Shown: positions 48,697 to 60,847, counted from the stretch's first letter. The stretch is 64,000 nucleotides of DNA from Methylophaga sp. OBS3 (GCF_026319325.1 NZ_JAPDMU010000002.1:186001-250000), one strand, 5' to 3'. Numbers and translations: made by a program. The notes: generated from the sequence alone by a model not told the origin.

Positions 48697-50010
48697 ATGT
48701 CAAATGCTGTTCCCAAAATTGTTGTCGTTGGCGGCGGCGCAGGTGGCTTGGAGCTGGTAACCAAGCTCGGCAAAAAGCTTGGTAAGAAGAAGAAAGCCGA
48801 AATCACGCTTGTGGATAGTACCCACACTCACATTTGGAAACCGCTGTTGCACGAAGTTGCGGCCGGCACCCTTGATTCACATGAAGATGAGATTGAATAT
48901 CTAAGTCAGGCGATGTGTAACGGTTTCCGTTTTCGCTTAGGCCGTATGGATGGTTTGGATCGCCAAAATAAAAAGATTTCTTTGGCACCAACATTCAACG
49001 AAGATGGCGTTGAAATCATTCCTCGTCGCTCGTTTGATTACGACTATCTAATTGTCGCCGTTGGCAGTATCAGTCACGACTTTGGTATCAAAGGTGTACG
49101 TGATCACTGCTTATTCTTGGATACCACCAAACAAGCTGAGGCTTTCCAGAAGCAATTATTGCAATCGTATTTGCGTGCTCACACCCAGGGTCGCCCACTA
49201 GATGAAGGTCAATTAAATATTGCTATCGTCGGTGCCGGTGCAACCGGTGTAGAGCTATGTGCCCAATTACACGAAGTATCTCATTTGTTAACAGCTTATG
49301 GCTTAGATGAAGTTAATCCTCGTGATGTCAAAATCACGCTGATTGAAGCTGCTGAACGCGTATTGCCAGGTTTACCTGAAAATATCTCCGAAGCTGCTGT
49401 TAAAGAACTTCGTGAGTTGGGTGTTGAAGTACTTGCCGGTGAACGCGTCATCGAAGTCACTGAAAGCAGTATTAAGACCCAAAGTGGTAAAGAAATTCCT
49501 TCAGCTATCAAAGTCTGGGCAGCCGGTATCAAAGCACCCGAGTTTTTGAAAGATATCGATGGCCTAGAAACAAACTGGATGAATCAGTTGGTTGTTCGTC
49601 AAACACTGCAAACCAGTTTAGACGATGATATTTATGCGATTGGTGACTGCGCAGCATGTAAGTGGGTAGGGCACGATCAAAACGTTCCACCACGTGCACA
49701 AGCTGCTCACCAAATGGCATCGCTGGTTTATAAATCCATCATGAATCGTATGACGGGTAAAATTATTCCTGAATACCACTACCATGATTACGGCTCTCTG
49801 GTGTCTCTAGGACGCTACGGTACCGTTGGCAACCTCATGGGTAACCTAAGCCGTGGAAGTATGATGATTGAGGGCTTTATGGCCCGAATGATGTATCTTT
49901 CATTGTATAAGATGCATCAGACAGCATTGTTTGGTCCATTTAGGGTCGTTATGCTGTCGTTATCACACTTGTTTAGACGAAGTGTTCACCCGAAAATTAA
50001 ACTGCACTAA
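48697..50010 (+). CDS. ndh: Type II NADH:quinone oxidoreductase
   Basis: NDH-2 passes electrons from NADH to quinone without pumping protons. The 437-residue protein has an FAD-binding 'IVVVGGGAGGLELVTKLG', an NADH-binding 'IAIVGAGATGVELCAQL', 'YAIGDCAAC' closing the FAD site, and an amphipathic C-terminal region for membrane attachment. The ATG at 48697 (GGAG upstream) is chosen over a TTG 10 codons earlier. It ends in a bidirectional terminator. Confidence 0.93.
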   Translation: MSNAVPKIVVVGGGAGGLELVTKLGKKLGKKKKAEITLVDSTHTHIWKPLLHEVAAGTLDSHEDEIEYLSQAMCNGFRFRLGRMDGLDRQNKKISLAPTFNEDGVEIIPRRSFDYDYLIVAVGSISHDFGIKGVRDHCLFLDTTKQAEAFQKQLLQSYLRAHTQGRPLDEGQLNIAIVGAGATGVELCAQLHEVSHLLTAYGLDEVNPRDVKITLIEAAERVLPGLPENISEAAVKELRELGVEVLAGERVIEVTESSIKTQSGKEIPSAIKVWAAGIKAPEFLKDIDGLETNWMNQLVVRQTLQTSLDDDIYAIGDCAACKWVGHDQNVPPRAQAAHQMASLVYKSIMNRMTGKIIPEYHYHDYGSLVSLGRYGTVGNLMGNLSRGSMMIEGFMARMMYLSLYKMHQTALFGPFRVVMLSLSHLFRRSVHPKIKLH

Positions 50011-50020
50011 TCTGCAGTTA

Positions 50021-50050
50021 CAAAAAAGGCCCGAAAGGGCCTTTTTTTTC
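50021..50050. terminator. Bidirectional rho-independent terminator between ndh and gyrB
   Basis: AAAAAAGGCCC-GAAA-GGGCCTTTTTTTT is a strong stem with A and T runs on both sides, between two convergent genes. Confidence 0.92.
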
Positions 50051-50069
50051 CATAACTTTTAACTGTTGA

Positions 50070-52493
<2,424 letters not shown>

Positions 52494-52523
52494 CTATTCC
52501 TGTACAACACATGGTTTAACCTA

Positions 52524-53639
52524 TCATTCTACTATGTATCCGCTCTCAGGGACAGGCAGATTAACAGTGTCAACTTGGCCATGTTTCACGTGAAACACAG
52601 CATGAGATTTTATTGGTTCAAGCCTATTTTCCAGCATCATGTTGGTGCTTGAAACAAAGCTCTGGACAGAAAACTCAGCCAGTAAACTCAGCACTAACTG
52701 CTGGTGCTGCTCATCTAACTCAGAGCTGAGGTCATCAATCAGAAGTAAGCTTTCGGTTTCACGATCTTGCATCATTAACAGTTGAACTTGGGCTAAGCTC
52801 AACGCAAGATAAAAGAGTTTTTGTTGGCCTCTCGATAACATCTCAGCAGGATCTGTCCCATCAATCCGTAGCGACCAATCAGCTGCATGTGCACCTGAAC
52901 GTGTGTAGGCGAGGGCGCGGTCACGTTCTATAGTTTGCTTTAGCACATCTGCAAACGCTTGATCCTTAGGCCAACCAGACAAATATCTGAGATCAAATTT
53001 CCGTGACGATAACTCTGGACACACTCTAGCAAATAGGGGTTTAAAAGCAGCTAACACTCTTTTCAAATATGCCTGTCTAAGACTATTTAATTGCTCACCA
53101 TGTTGTACTAAGTGTGTATCCCAAAGTTGAATTTCGGCATTTGATTTTTGTTGTCGTAGTGCCGAATTACGTTGCTGAAGGCATTTCTTATAAGACTGCC
53201 AATGATACAAAAAGGACTGTTCCACGTGAAACAATCCCCAATCAACTAGCTTACGACGGAAGCGCGGACCAAGTTCGAAGAACTCATGACAGTTCGCTGG
53301 AATAAACTGTAAGGGAAGATGACTGGCAAGATCAGACAGCTTTTTTAGTGGAGCATTATTCAAACGAATTTGAATGCCGCGTGGTGGTTCATATTGAAAA
53401 CCAACCGGGGTTTGAGAAGAAATTTTGCCAACAACACGACAAAATTGTTTTTCACTCTCAACGATGTTTTTTAATTGCCGCGTTCTAAAAGAACGCCCTA
53501 ATCCAAGCATGTGGATTGCTTCAAGCAAGCTCGTTTTGCCAGCACCATTTTCACCTAAAAATAAATTAACCCGAGGTGCGGGTGTTAATGACACATCGGT
53601 TAAATTTCGAAAGTGGGTAATTTGTATTTGGCTAAGCAT
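52524..53639 (-). CDS. recF: DNA replication and repair protein RecF
   Basis: RecF helps load RecA at gaps. The 371-residue protein has the Walker A motif 'GENGAGKTSLLEAIHML' near the N-terminus, the ABC-type signature 'LSRGQQKLFYLALSLAQ' and Walker B 'LLLIDDLSSELDEQHQQ'. It lies upstream of gyrB as usual. However, dnaA and dnaN are not found upstream; a rubredoxin gene lies there instead. Confidence 0.96.
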   Translation of the reverse strand: MLSQIQITHFRNLTDVSLTPAPRVNLFLGENGAGKTSLLEAIHMLGLGRSFRTRQLKNIVESEKQFCRVVGKISSQTPVGFQYEPPRGIQIRLNNAPLKKLSDLASHLPLQFIPANCHEFFELGPRFRRKLVDWGLFHVEQSFLYHWQSYKKCLQQRNSALRQQKSNAEIQLWDTHLVQHGEQLNSLRQAYLKRVLAAFKPLFARVCPELSSRKFDLRYLSGWPKDQAFADVLKQTIERDRALAYTRSGAHAADWSLRIDGTDPAEMLSRGQQKLFYLALSLAQVQLLMMQDRETESLLLIDDLSSELDEQHQQLVLSLLAEFSVQSFVSSTNMMLENRLEPIKSHAVFHVKHGQVDTVNLPVPESGYIVE

Positions 53640-53769
53640 AGGAATGCTTTTTGCGGGTCAGTAAATCGTAGTGATTAGTCAAAAGCGGAAGATTGTTCGT
53701 TTAGTATTTAAATTAAATTTTAAAAACGACGCCACACAAATGGATGGTTGTGTGGCATAAAAATATTTT

Positions 53770-53934
53770 TTAAATTTCTACCATTTCAAAATCATCTTTT
53801 CCGACACCGCATTCAGGGCATTCCCAGTCTTCAGGAATGTCATCCCAAGATGTACCTGGTGCAATACCTTCTTCCGGCAAACCTTTGGCCTCATCATAAA
53901 TAAAACCGCAAACAACACATTGCCATTGGCGCAT
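53770..53934 (-). CDS. rubA: Rubredoxin
   Basis: This small one-iron electron carrier (54 residues) has two Cys-x2-Cys motifs: '[13 protein letters not shown]' and '[11 protein letters not shown]'. The ATG at 53934 is preceded by GGGAG; a start six codons further upstream is less likely. It is divergent from oxyR with about 100 nt between them, suggesting a role in the oxidative-stress response. Confidence 0.95.
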   Translation of the reverse strand: MRQWQCVVCGFIYDEAKGLPEEGIAPGTSWDDIPEDWECPECGVGKDDFEMVEI

Positions 53935-54033
53935 AAATTTCTCCCAGTTCAAGACGTTGTGTGACTAGTTTATGTTTTGTGCTAACGTATGTCTAATAAA
54001 TGATTAACTGCTTAATAAGTGGATTTTCCGATT

Positions 54034-54945
54034 ATGCGTATACCAACTTTACGTCAGTTACAGTACTTAACCGCAGTGGTTGAAGAAAAGCATTTTGGTA
54101 AGGCCGCTGAAAAGTGTTTTGTCACCCAATCTACGCTTAGTGCCGGTATTCAAGATCTAGAGGATCTTTTAGAAACCGCACTTCTAGAACGTACTAACCG
54201 AAAAGTATTAACAACACCGATGGGCGAGGAGATTGCACGTCGAGCACGACAAATCCTGTCACTGACGGATGACTTAGTTGATCTTGCCCACACCGCTAAC
54301 AACCCACTTGCTGGGCGAATCAGAATTGGCGTCATCCCAACCATTAGCCCTTTCTTGTTACCAAGGGTATTACCTGCCGTACGCAAAAACTTACCACAAC
54401 TAGAAGTCGTGCTGATTGAAGATCAAACAGAGAGACTGCTAGATCAAATCGAGGCAGGCACACTGGATGTTGCCGTATTAGCGTTCCCATTTAATACACG
54501 TAATCTCAGTACGCGAGTATTTGCCCAAGAGCCATTTTGGGTAGCCTTACCAAAGTCACACCCACTGGCGAAAAATGACGTTGTCAGCCCAGATCAGTTA
54601 CCGACAAGCGAACTATTATTATTAGCTGAAGGGCATTGCATGCGTGAACATGCTTTGAGCGCCTGTCAGTTGCCGTTATCTGCTCAACGAAAAAGTGTGC
54701 AAGCGACCAGCCTCTATACGCTAATTGAAATGGTTGCCAGCGGACTAGGGATTACCTTAATACCGCAGATGGCGATTAACTCAGACATGGTACGCAATGC
54801 TGAAATTGAGTTACGACAACTCAAGGGTGAGCAATCTGCACAACGTGACATCGGCTTTGTTTGGCGGCCAAGTTTCCGTCGAACCGCAGCGCTGGAGCAA
54901 TTAGCAGATAGTTTCACCCAAGCCTTGGAAAAAAATCCGGTTTAA
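54034..54945 (+). CDS. oxyR: Hydrogen-peroxide sensor OxyR (LysR family)
   Basis: The 303-residue protein has a LysR-type winged helix ('LRQLQYLTAVVEEKHFGKAAEKCFVTQSTLS') and the OxyR redox loop 'LLAEGHCMREHALSAC', in which C202 and C211 form the regulatory disulfide. The ATG at 54034 gives the usual OxyR N-terminus; a GTG 15 nt upstream is less likely. It is divergent from rubredoxin and overlaps the convergent SCO-like gene by 4 nt. katG and tpx in this window are probable targets, though I did not find a clear OxyR site. Confidence 0.93.
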   Translation: MRIPTLRQLQYLTAVVEEKHFGKAAEKCFVTQSTLSAGIQDLEDLLETALLERTNRKVLTTPMGEEIARRARQILSLTDDLVDLAHTANNPLAGRIRIGVIPTISPFLLPRVLPAVRKNLPQLEVVLIEDQTERLLDQIEAGTLDVAVLAFPFNTRNLSTRVFAQEPFWVALPKSHPLAKNDVVSPDQLPTSELLLLAEGHCMREHALSACQLPLSAQRKSVQATSLYTLIEMVASGLGITLIPQMAINSDMVRNAEIELRQLKGEQSAQRDIGFVWRPSFRRTAALEQLADSFTQALEKNPV

Positions 54946-55547
54946 CCTGCTTTGGCAAGCGCATCACGGAGCTGTAAATAATGCATTTGCAAACTTTTCG
55001 AGGTAAAAGGGGCATGAAACCCCGCGTGCCAATTACCGTCTGGGCCGACGAGAAAAAGGCTGGCGTATAACGTTTCTGATGACGTTGACGTCACAAAAAA
55101 TGTTGCTAATTCATGCTTAGCCATGGGATCAAAAAGTACTGGAATCGACGATGGAATATTGTGAGCTGTCTGGTCGTCAGTAATATCAATGATCCAAAAC
55201 TGCAAAGTGTCTCCGGCATGGCGTTCAGCAAGGTTTCTTATTACCTGCCAAATCGCTTCACATTGGGGTTGGCAACGACCATCGTAAATATATAAAAAAT
55301 GCCAATGTCCCAATAGATCGGCATTGCTGTATAACTGCTGGTTTTTATCCTGAAGCATAAAATCAGGCAAAGGTTTAGCTGGCGACCATTGGTAAGCCAT
55401 CGAGCTGGTTAATGTCTTATCTGAATCTGACGTAAATGGAGACTGCTGACCAAGATAAATCAACAACAAAATAGCGACCACTGCAAGATATATCAGTAGA
55501 AAACGCTTAGAATGCATGTTTTTGATTAAGTCTTGCATCAGCCTCAT
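54942..55547 (-). CDS. SCO1/SenC-like thioredoxin-fold membrane protein
   Basis: The protein of about 200 residues has one N-terminal membrane helix ('FLLIYLAVVAILLLIYLGQ') and a periplasmic thioredoxin-like domain with a C-x3-C pair ('GRCQPQCEAIW') in the place of the SCO copper motif. The later histidine that completes the copper site in true SCO proteins is not apparent; that position reads 'STSSETLYASLFLVGPDG'. It may therefore act as a thiol protein rather than a copper chaperone. The start at 55547 is the best guess; several ATGs follow. Confidence 0.7.
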   Translation of the reverse strand: MRLMQDLIKNMHSKRFLLIYLAVVAILLLIYLGQQSPFTSDSDKTLTSSMAYQWSPAKPLPDFMLQDKNQQLYSNADLLGHWHFLYIYDGRCQPQCEAIWQVIRNLAERHAGDTLQFWIIDITDDQTAHNIPSSIPVLFDPMAKHELATFFVTSTSSETLYASLFLVGPDGNWHAGFHAPFTSKSLQMHYLQLRDALAKAG

Positions 55548-55579
55548 CTTCAATGGCTGGGCGATAATAGCAGGTGCCC

Positions 55580-57124
55580 ATGAAAGAAAAACTGTTTCAG
55601 TCTACGCTGATTGTCAGCCTGATGACGTTTTTATCGCGAATCATGGGCTTTGTTCGCGACATTGTTATCGCTCGTTTTTTTGGTGCCGGCGTCGGTGCTG
55701 ACGTTTTCTTTGTCGCATTTAAGATCCCAAACTTTTTACGACGTTTATTTGCCGAGGGTGCCTTTTCACAGGCCTTTATTCCGGTTTTAGCTGAGTATCG
55801 TGAGAAGGGCGACAAAGATCTCAAATCCTTAATTGCCTCCACGGCAGGGACCTTGTTTGGTGTTTTGTTTTTTATCACGCTCATTGGTGTCATCGCTGCT
55901 CCAATCATCATTATGATTTTTGCGCCAGGTTTTCTAGATGAACCAGAAAAGCTTGAACTTGCCGGGCAATTATTAGCCATCACTTTTCCTTATTTATTAT
56001 TCGTCTCGCTCACCGCATTTAGTGGCGCGATTCTTAACAGTTTTGGAAAGTTTGCCGTACCGGCATTTACCCCAGTGTTTTTAAACCTATCTCTGATTGG
56101 TTCGGCAATTTGGCTAGCACCAAACCTTGATGAGCCGGTCAAAGCATTAGCGTGGGGCGTATTTATTGGTGGTTTGGTGCAGCTGATGTTTCAGTTGCCA
56201 TTTCTACAACAAATTGGCAGTCTGCCAAAACCTCGTTGGGGCTGGCGAGATAGTGGCGTTCAGAAGATCCTGAAACTAATGCTGCCAGCCATGTTTGGTG
56301 TCTCGGTAGCACAAATCAATTTACTGTTAGATACCTTACTGGCCTCGTTTTTGATTACTGGTAGTATTTCGTGGCTGTATTACTCGGACCGGCTAGTTGA
56401 GTTTCCATTAGGTGTCTTTGGTATTGCTTTAGCCACTGTCATCCTGCCAAACCTGTCAAAAAAGCATGCCAGCGCTGCTGGAGAGGCTTTTTCAAATACA
56501 TTGGACTGGGGACTACGTTGGGTCTTTTTAATTGGCACACCGGCCATGCTGGGACTGCTGATTTTGGCAGAACCACTGTTATTAACCTTGTTCCAATATG
56601 GTGAATTCACTGCACATGATGCTCATGAAGCATCACTTAGCTTGATGGCCTATAGCTTAGGCCTGTTGCCATTCATCTTTATCAAAGTGTTAGCGCCCGG
56701 CTACTTTGCCCGCCAAGATACCAAAACCCCTGTCAAAATCGGCATTATTGCCATGGTGGTAAACATGGGCTTAAACATTGTTTTAATGCTTTATCTGGCA
56801 CATGTTGGCCTCGCTTTAGCAACAGCTTTATCAGCGATGTTAAATGCTTTCTTGCTCTATCGAGGCTTACGCCAACTGCGAGTTTATCAACCGAATAATG
56901 GCTGGTTAGGTTTCTTCATAAGATTGTTGTTTGCTAATGCCGGTTTATTGGCCATCTTATTGTTATTCACACCAGAAACACTAGCTTGGCAACAAGCGTC
57001 CGTTTGGCTACGTATGCAATGGTTAGCGATGTTGATTATAGGCAGTGCCCTAGTTTACTTCGCTGCACTGAGATTGTGTGGCATTCGGTTAAAAGCGCTA
57101 GTTAAACCTGCTGATACCTTGTAA
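55580..57124 (+). CDS. murJ: Lipid II flippase MurJ
   Basis: MurJ moves lipid II across the inner membrane for cell-wall synthesis. The 514-residue protein has about 14 membrane helices and the N-terminal signature 'SRIMGFVRDIVIARFFGAG', then 'KIPNFLRRLFAEGAFSQAFIPV', with the functionally important arginines. The ATG at 55580 follows an AGGTG ribosome site. Confidence 0.96.
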   Translation: MKEKLFQSTLIVSLMTFLSRIMGFVRDIVIARFFGAGVGADVFFVAFKIPNFLRRLFAEGAFSQAFIPVLAEYREKGDKDLKSLIASTAGTLFGVLFFITLIGVIAAPIIIMIFAPGFLDEPEKLELAGQLLAITFPYLLFVSLTAFSGAILNSFGKFAVPAFTPVFLNLSLIGSAIWLAPNLDEPVKALAWGVFIGGLVQLMFQLPFLQQIGSLPKPRWGWRDSGVQKILKLMLPAMFGVSVAQINLLLDTLLASFLITGSISWLYYSDRLVEFPLGVFGIALATVILPNLSKKHASAAGEAFSNTLDWGLRWVFLIGTPAMLGLLILAEPLLLTLFQYGEFTAHDAHEASLSLMAYSLGLLPFIFIKVLAPGYFARQDTKTPVKIGIIAMVVNMGLNIVLMLYLAHVGLALATALSAMLNAFLLYRGLRQLRVYQPNNGWLGFFIRLLFANAGLLAILLLFTPETLAWQQASVWLRMQWLAMLIIGSALVYFAALRLCGIRLKALVKPADTL

Positions 57125-57149
57125 AAAAAGCCCGCCAAAAGGCGGGCTA
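57122..57149 (-). terminator. Rho-independent terminator of ompW (near murJ end)
   Basis: AGCCCGCC-TTTT-GGCGGGCT followed by TTTTTTTAC on the minus strand. The plus strand has no T-run, so it serves the ompW-like gene. Confidence 0.82.
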
Positions 57150-57205
57150 AACGGATTAATCAGAAAGAGGTTTTAGAAATAACTTTTAGGGCTTAACCGT
57201 AGTTA

Positions 57206-57877
57206 TTAGAAACGACGACCTAAACCCACACCGAAGACCCAAGGATCAATATCGGCATCAATCTTTGCAATGTTGTTACCCATGATGTTTTTGAAGCTCG
57301 CAGTGGTATCAATATCAAGGTATTTAACATCCATATTGATAAACCAATCTTGATTCAAAGCGACATCCACACCCGCTTGCAACGCCCAACCCCATGAGCT
57401 TTCTAAGCTAACTTTGTCGCCAGGGCTACTCAATGCAGAGCTGCTTGGTACTTTTTCATCAAAGAAATAGGTGTAGTTGACACCAGCACCTACATAAGGG
57501 CGAATATCTGAATTCGGTCTGAAGTGATATTGCAGTGTCAGCGTTGGTGGCAACACTTTGGTATCAATAACATCACCTAAACCTGCCCAGCTGTTTTCAC
57601 CTTTGACAGTGTGCTCAGAGTAACCAAGGATCAGTTCAACCCCCCAGTTAGGTGAAATCATATAAGTGATATCAAGTTCAGGCACGGTATCACTGTCGAC
57701 TTTAACGCCTTTAAGACCGGTATCAGCACCGTTCAAGCTTAATGAACCGCTGCTATCATTAGGATTAACATTGATAACACGACCACGAACCAACCAATCG
57801 CCAGCGTCATAAGCCAGCGCAGGTAAAGGCAGAAGTGCAGGGACAAGCAAAGTAGCAATAGCAATTAATGGTTTCAT
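57206..57877 (-). CDS. ompW: OmpW family outer-membrane protein
   Basis: The 223-residue protein has a signal peptide (about 1-22, ending ALAYDAGDW) and an eight-strand barrel ending 'WVFGVGLGRRF'. The mature start 'AGDWLVRGRVINVNPND' and 'PPTLTLQYHFRPNSDIRPYVGAGVNYTYFF' are typical of OmpW. The ATG at 57877 with TTGGAG upstream is chosen over a start 17 codons earlier. An FNR-type box lies about 41 bp upstream of the inferred transcription start, which agrees with FNR control of ompW in enterics. Confidence 0.92.
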   Translation of the reverse strand: MKPLIAIATLLVPALLPLPALAYDAGDWLVRGRVINVNPNDSSGSLSLNGADTGLKGVKVDSDTVPELDITYMISPNWGVELILGYSEHTVKGENSWAGLGDVIDTKVLPPTLTLQYHFRPNSDIRPYVGAGVNYTYFFDEKVPSSSALSSPGDKVSLESSWGWALQAGVDVALNQDWFINMDVKYLDIDTTASFKNIMGNNIAKIDADIDPWVFGVGLGRRF

Positions 57878-57908
57878 AGCAGTACTCCAACAAAAAGTGT
57901 TAGAGCAG

Positions 57909-57949
57909 ATCTTAGAAGTTCTGTGCAAAGCGTCCTTGATCTAGGTCAA
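57909..57949 (-). promoter_or_regulatory. FNR-dependent promoter of ompW
   Basis: TTGAT-CTAG-GTCAA (57936-57949) differs by one base from the FNR consensus TTGATN4ATCAA. A TAAGAT -10 element (57909-57914, minus strand) puts the start near 57902, so the box is centred at about -41.5, the class II position. The fnr gene ends 20 bp away. Confidence 0.7.
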
Positions 57950-57968
57950 GAACCACGCTGTCTATGAA

Positions 57969-58730
57969 TTAATTACAAAGTTTTTTTAATGCTGGCTTAT
58001 CAATCAGAGTTATGGACTTACCTTGGCAGGCGATCAAATCGTCATTAACCAATTGCCCCAACAACCGACTAATCGTCTCAATTGCAAGCCCTAAATGATT
58101 GGCAATATCAATACGTGACATAGGCAATTCAAAGGTGTTTGCAGCATAGCCACGCTCTTCAAAGCGACGCGATAAAGACAGTAAAAAACCTACCAGCTTT
58201 TCCATTGCGGTTTTTTGCCCCAAGGCCATTAGGAGATGCTTATCGTTTGATAACTCTTTGCTAAGACGGTTATAGATTTGTTGTTGCAGCGCAGGAATGG
58301 CCTGGCTTAACTCTTGTAAACTTGAGTAGGGCAGTGCACAAACACTACTGCTACTGAGTGCTTTTGCCGTTGCTTGATAACTACCAGTATGAATTGCATC
58401 CATTCCAATCAGATCACCCGGCAAATAAAAGCCTGTGATTTGTTCTCGGCCATCTTCGGTCGACAATGTTGTTTTAAATGCGCCTGAGCGCACAACATAC
58501 AGGCTATCGAAGTTTTCAGACATCTCGTATAGCGCTTGGCCGCGCGTTAATGGTTTGCTGCGTTTGATAATACTATCAAGCGTTTCCAAATCATTTCGAT
58601 GTAGACCTAAAGGTAAACAAAGGCTGTACAACGCACATGATTCGCAGGTTAGCTGTAACTGGTGCTCTTGTCGTGCAACATCCTTGAGCAGAGGGATTAT
58701 GGCGGCATTTTGCATCATTACGGTTTCCAT
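57969..58730 (-). CDS. fnr: Oxygen-sensing regulator FNR
   Basis: The 253-residue CRP/FNR protein has the cysteines of an oxygen-labile 4Fe-4S cluster: C29, C32 and C38 ('CESCALYSLC') and C131 ('SSVCALPY'). A cyclic-nucleotide-like domain follows, then a C-terminal helix-turn-helix 'IDIANHLGLAIETISRLLGQL', whose E-x2-SR recognises the TTGAT half-site. The start is uncertain by a few codons (ATGs at 58730 and 58718). It is divergent from hisB. Confidence 0.94.
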   Translation of the reverse strand: METVMMQNAAIIPLLKDVARQEHQLQLTCESCALYSLCLPLGLHRNDLETLDSIIKRSKPLTRGQALYEMSENFDSLYVVRSGAFKTTLSTEDGREQITGFYLPGDLIGMDAIHTGSYQATAKALSSSSVCALPYSSLQELSQAIPALQQQIYNRLSKELSNDKHLLMALGQKTAMEKLVGFLLSLSRRFEERGYAANTFELPMSRIDIANHLGLAIETISRLLGQLVNDDLIACQGKSITLIDKPALKKLCN

Positions 58731-58816
58731 TCTTGCGAGTTGCTATGATAACGCTTTAAACCGCAGCCTCAAACGGTTATTATTTGCTTCTAATTCAAGC
58801 AACTTCAGGAAACATC

Positions 58817-59410
58817 ATGACCGCTCGTAGCGCAACCATTGCGCGTAACACGCTGGAAACCCAAATCGAGGTTTCCCTGAATCTGGACGGCACCGGACAA
58901 TTTCACGCAGAAACCGGCGTGCCATTTCTGAATCACATGATGGAACAAATCGCCCGCCATGGCTTATTTGACCTTAGCGTTAAAGCCAAAGGTGATTTAC
59001 ATATTGATGCTCACCACACGGTTGAAGATACCGGCATCACTATCGGTCAGGCGCTAAAACAAGCTCTCGGTGATAAAAAAGGTGTCATCCGTTACGGACA
59101 TTCATATGTACCGCTGGATGAGGCATTGTCACGTGTTGTACTCGATCTGTCTGGCAGACCAGGCTTAGAGTTTGACGTTACTTTTACTCGCGACAAAATC
59201 GGTGAGTTTGACGTTGATCTGTTTTATGAGTTTTTCCAAGGCTTGGTTAACCACGCAGGCATGACACTGCATATTGATAATCTTAAAGGCCGTAACGCTC
59301 ACCACATTGCTGAAACGATTTTCAAAGCATTTGGTCGGGCATTACGTATGGCGGTGGCGCTTGATGAGCGTGCGCTTGGACAATTGCCTTCAACGAAAGG
59401 CGCCTTATAG
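58817..59410 (+). CDS. hisB: Imidazoleglycerol-phosphate dehydratase
   Basis: HisB removes water from imidazoleglycerol phosphate. The 197-residue protein is the single-function type, not fused to histidinol phosphatase as in E. coli. It has the metal-binding histidine motifs '[13 protein letters not shown]', '[11 protein letters not shown]', 'NHAGMTLHI' and 'NAHHIAE'. The ATG at 58817 follows CAGGAA. It begins the hisBHAFIE run. Confidence 0.96.
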   Translation: MTARSATIARNTLETQIEVSLNLDGTGQFHAETGVPFLNHMMEQIARHGLFDLSVKAKGDLHIDAHHTVEDTGITIGQALKQALGDKKGVIRYGHSYVPLDEALSRVVLDLSGRPGLEFDVTFTRDKIGEFDVDLFYEFFQGLVNHAGMTLHIDNLKGRNAHHIAETIFKAFGRALRMAVALDERALGQLPSTKGAL

Positions 59411-59442
59411 GCTCAACCTTTTAGGATTGATTCGGATTCAAT

Positions 59443-60075
59443 ATGTCTGAAATTGCAGTAATTGATTACGGCATGGGCAATCTGCGCTCTGTCGCGAAAG
59501 CATTAGAAACGGTTGCACCTAAGGCGAAAATCTCCGTGACTGCTGAACCTGCTGTTATTCAAGCGGCCAGCCACGTATTGTTTCCCGGCGTAGGTGCAAT
59601 CCGTGATTGCATGAGCGAACTACAACAACGTGATTTGCTGGGTGTTATCGCAGAGGTAGCCAAACAAAAACCATTTCTTGGTATTTGTTTGGGGATGCAA
59701 GCGATGCTAAGTCGCAGTGCCGAAAATAATGGTGTCGATGGTCTTGGCTTGTTTGCTGGTGAAGTGCGTTATTTTGATGCCGCTGCTAAAGCAGGATTTA
59801 AAGTGCCACACATGGGCTGGAATCAGGTAAAACAAAGTCTGAACCACCCTTTATGGCAAGATATACCTGACGAAAGTCGTTTTTACTTTGTTCACAGCTA
59901 TTATGTTGATCCAGTAAACACCACTGAAGTCGCCGGTGAAACGACCTATCACGAGGCATTTGCCAGTGCCATGGCTCGTGAAAATGTATTCGCCGCACAG
60001 TTTCACCCGGAAAAAAGTCAGCAGGCCGGGCTGCAGTTGTTAAATAATTTTGTGCAATGGGACGGACAGTCCTAA
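59443..60075 (+). CDS. hisH: Imidazole glycerol phosphate synthase, glutaminase subunit
   Basis: HisH releases ammonia from glutamine for HisF. The 210-residue class I amidotransferase has the catalytic triad C82 ('GICLGMQAM'), H188 and E190 ('QFHPEKS'). It lies 32 nt after hisB. Confidence 0.96.
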   Translation: MSEIAVIDYGMGNLRSVAKALETVAPKAKISVTAEPAVIQAASHVLFPGVGAIRDCMSELQQRDLLGVIAEVAKQKPFLGICLGMQAMLSRSAENNGVDGLGLFAGEVRYFDAAAKAGFKVPHMGWNQVKQSLNHPLWQDIPDESRFYFVHSYYVDPVNTTEVAGETTYHEAFASAMARENVFAAQFHPEKSQQAGLQLLNNFVQWDGQS

Positions 60076-60097
60076 GTCATCGTATGGAGAAAGCGTT

Positions 60098-60847
60098 ATG
60101 TTGTTAATCCCTGCCATTGATCTGAAAGAAGGTCACTGCGTTCGTCTGCGTCAGGGACGCATGGAAGATAACACCGTATTTTCAGAGGATCCGCTAGCGG
60201 TTGCCGCTCGCTGGGTTGAAGCCGGTGCCAAACGTTTACATATGGTCGACTTGGATGGTGCCTTTGCCGGCAACCCTGTCAACGCCGAAGTCATTCATCG
60301 CATTTGTGAAGCTTTTCCTAACTTAGATGTTCAAGTTGGTGGTGGTATTCGCGATGAAGACACCATTCAGACTTATCTCCATGCTGGTGTTCGTTACGTC
60401 ATCATTGGTACCAAAGCCATTAATGCACCGCATTTTGTTGGTGATGTCTGTGCCGAATTCCCAGGCCACATTATCGTTGGTCTGGATGCCAAAGACGGTA
60501 AAGTTGCTATCGATGGTTGGTCAAAACTGTCTAACCATGATGTTATCGATATCGCTCAACAATTCGAGCAAGATGGTGTTGAAGCCATTATCTATACTGA
60601 CATCAGCCGTGACGGCATGATGCAAGGTGTTAACTTGGAATCAACGCGTGACCTAGCGCGTGCTATCAACATTCCCGTTATCGCCTCAGGTGGTGTTACT
60701 AACTACGACGATATCAAAGCGCTTTGCCACTACGAATCTGAAGGTGTGATGGGGGCAATTGTTGGTCGTGCTATCTATGAAGGCACAATTGATTTAGCCG
60801 AAGGTCAAAAGCTGGCTGATCAACTTAATCCACCACTGAAATTCTAA
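60098..60847 (+). CDS. hisA: Phosphoribosylformimino-5-aminoimidazole carboxamide ribotide isomerase
   Basis: HisA is the ProFAR isomerase, a half-barrel-duplicated TIM barrel of 249 residues. The catalytic Asp8 is in '[15 protein letters not shown]' and the second Asp in '[12 protein letters not shown]'; the phosphate site is '[12 protein letters not shown]'. The ATG at 60098 follows GGAGAAAGC. Its end overlaps the hisF start (TAATG). Confidence 0.96.
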   Translation: MLLIPAIDLKEGHCVRLRQGRMEDNTVFSEDPLAVAARWVEAGAKRLHMVDLDGAFAGNPVNAEVIHRICEAFPNLDVQVGGGIRDEDTIQTYLHAGVRYVIIGTKAINAPHFVGDVCAEFPGHIIVGLDAKDGKVAIDGWSKLSNHDVIDIAQQFEQDGVEAIIYTDISRDGMMQGVNLESTRDLARAINIPVIASGGVTNYDDIKALCHYESEGVMGAIVGRAIYEGTIDLAEGQKLADQLNPPLKF

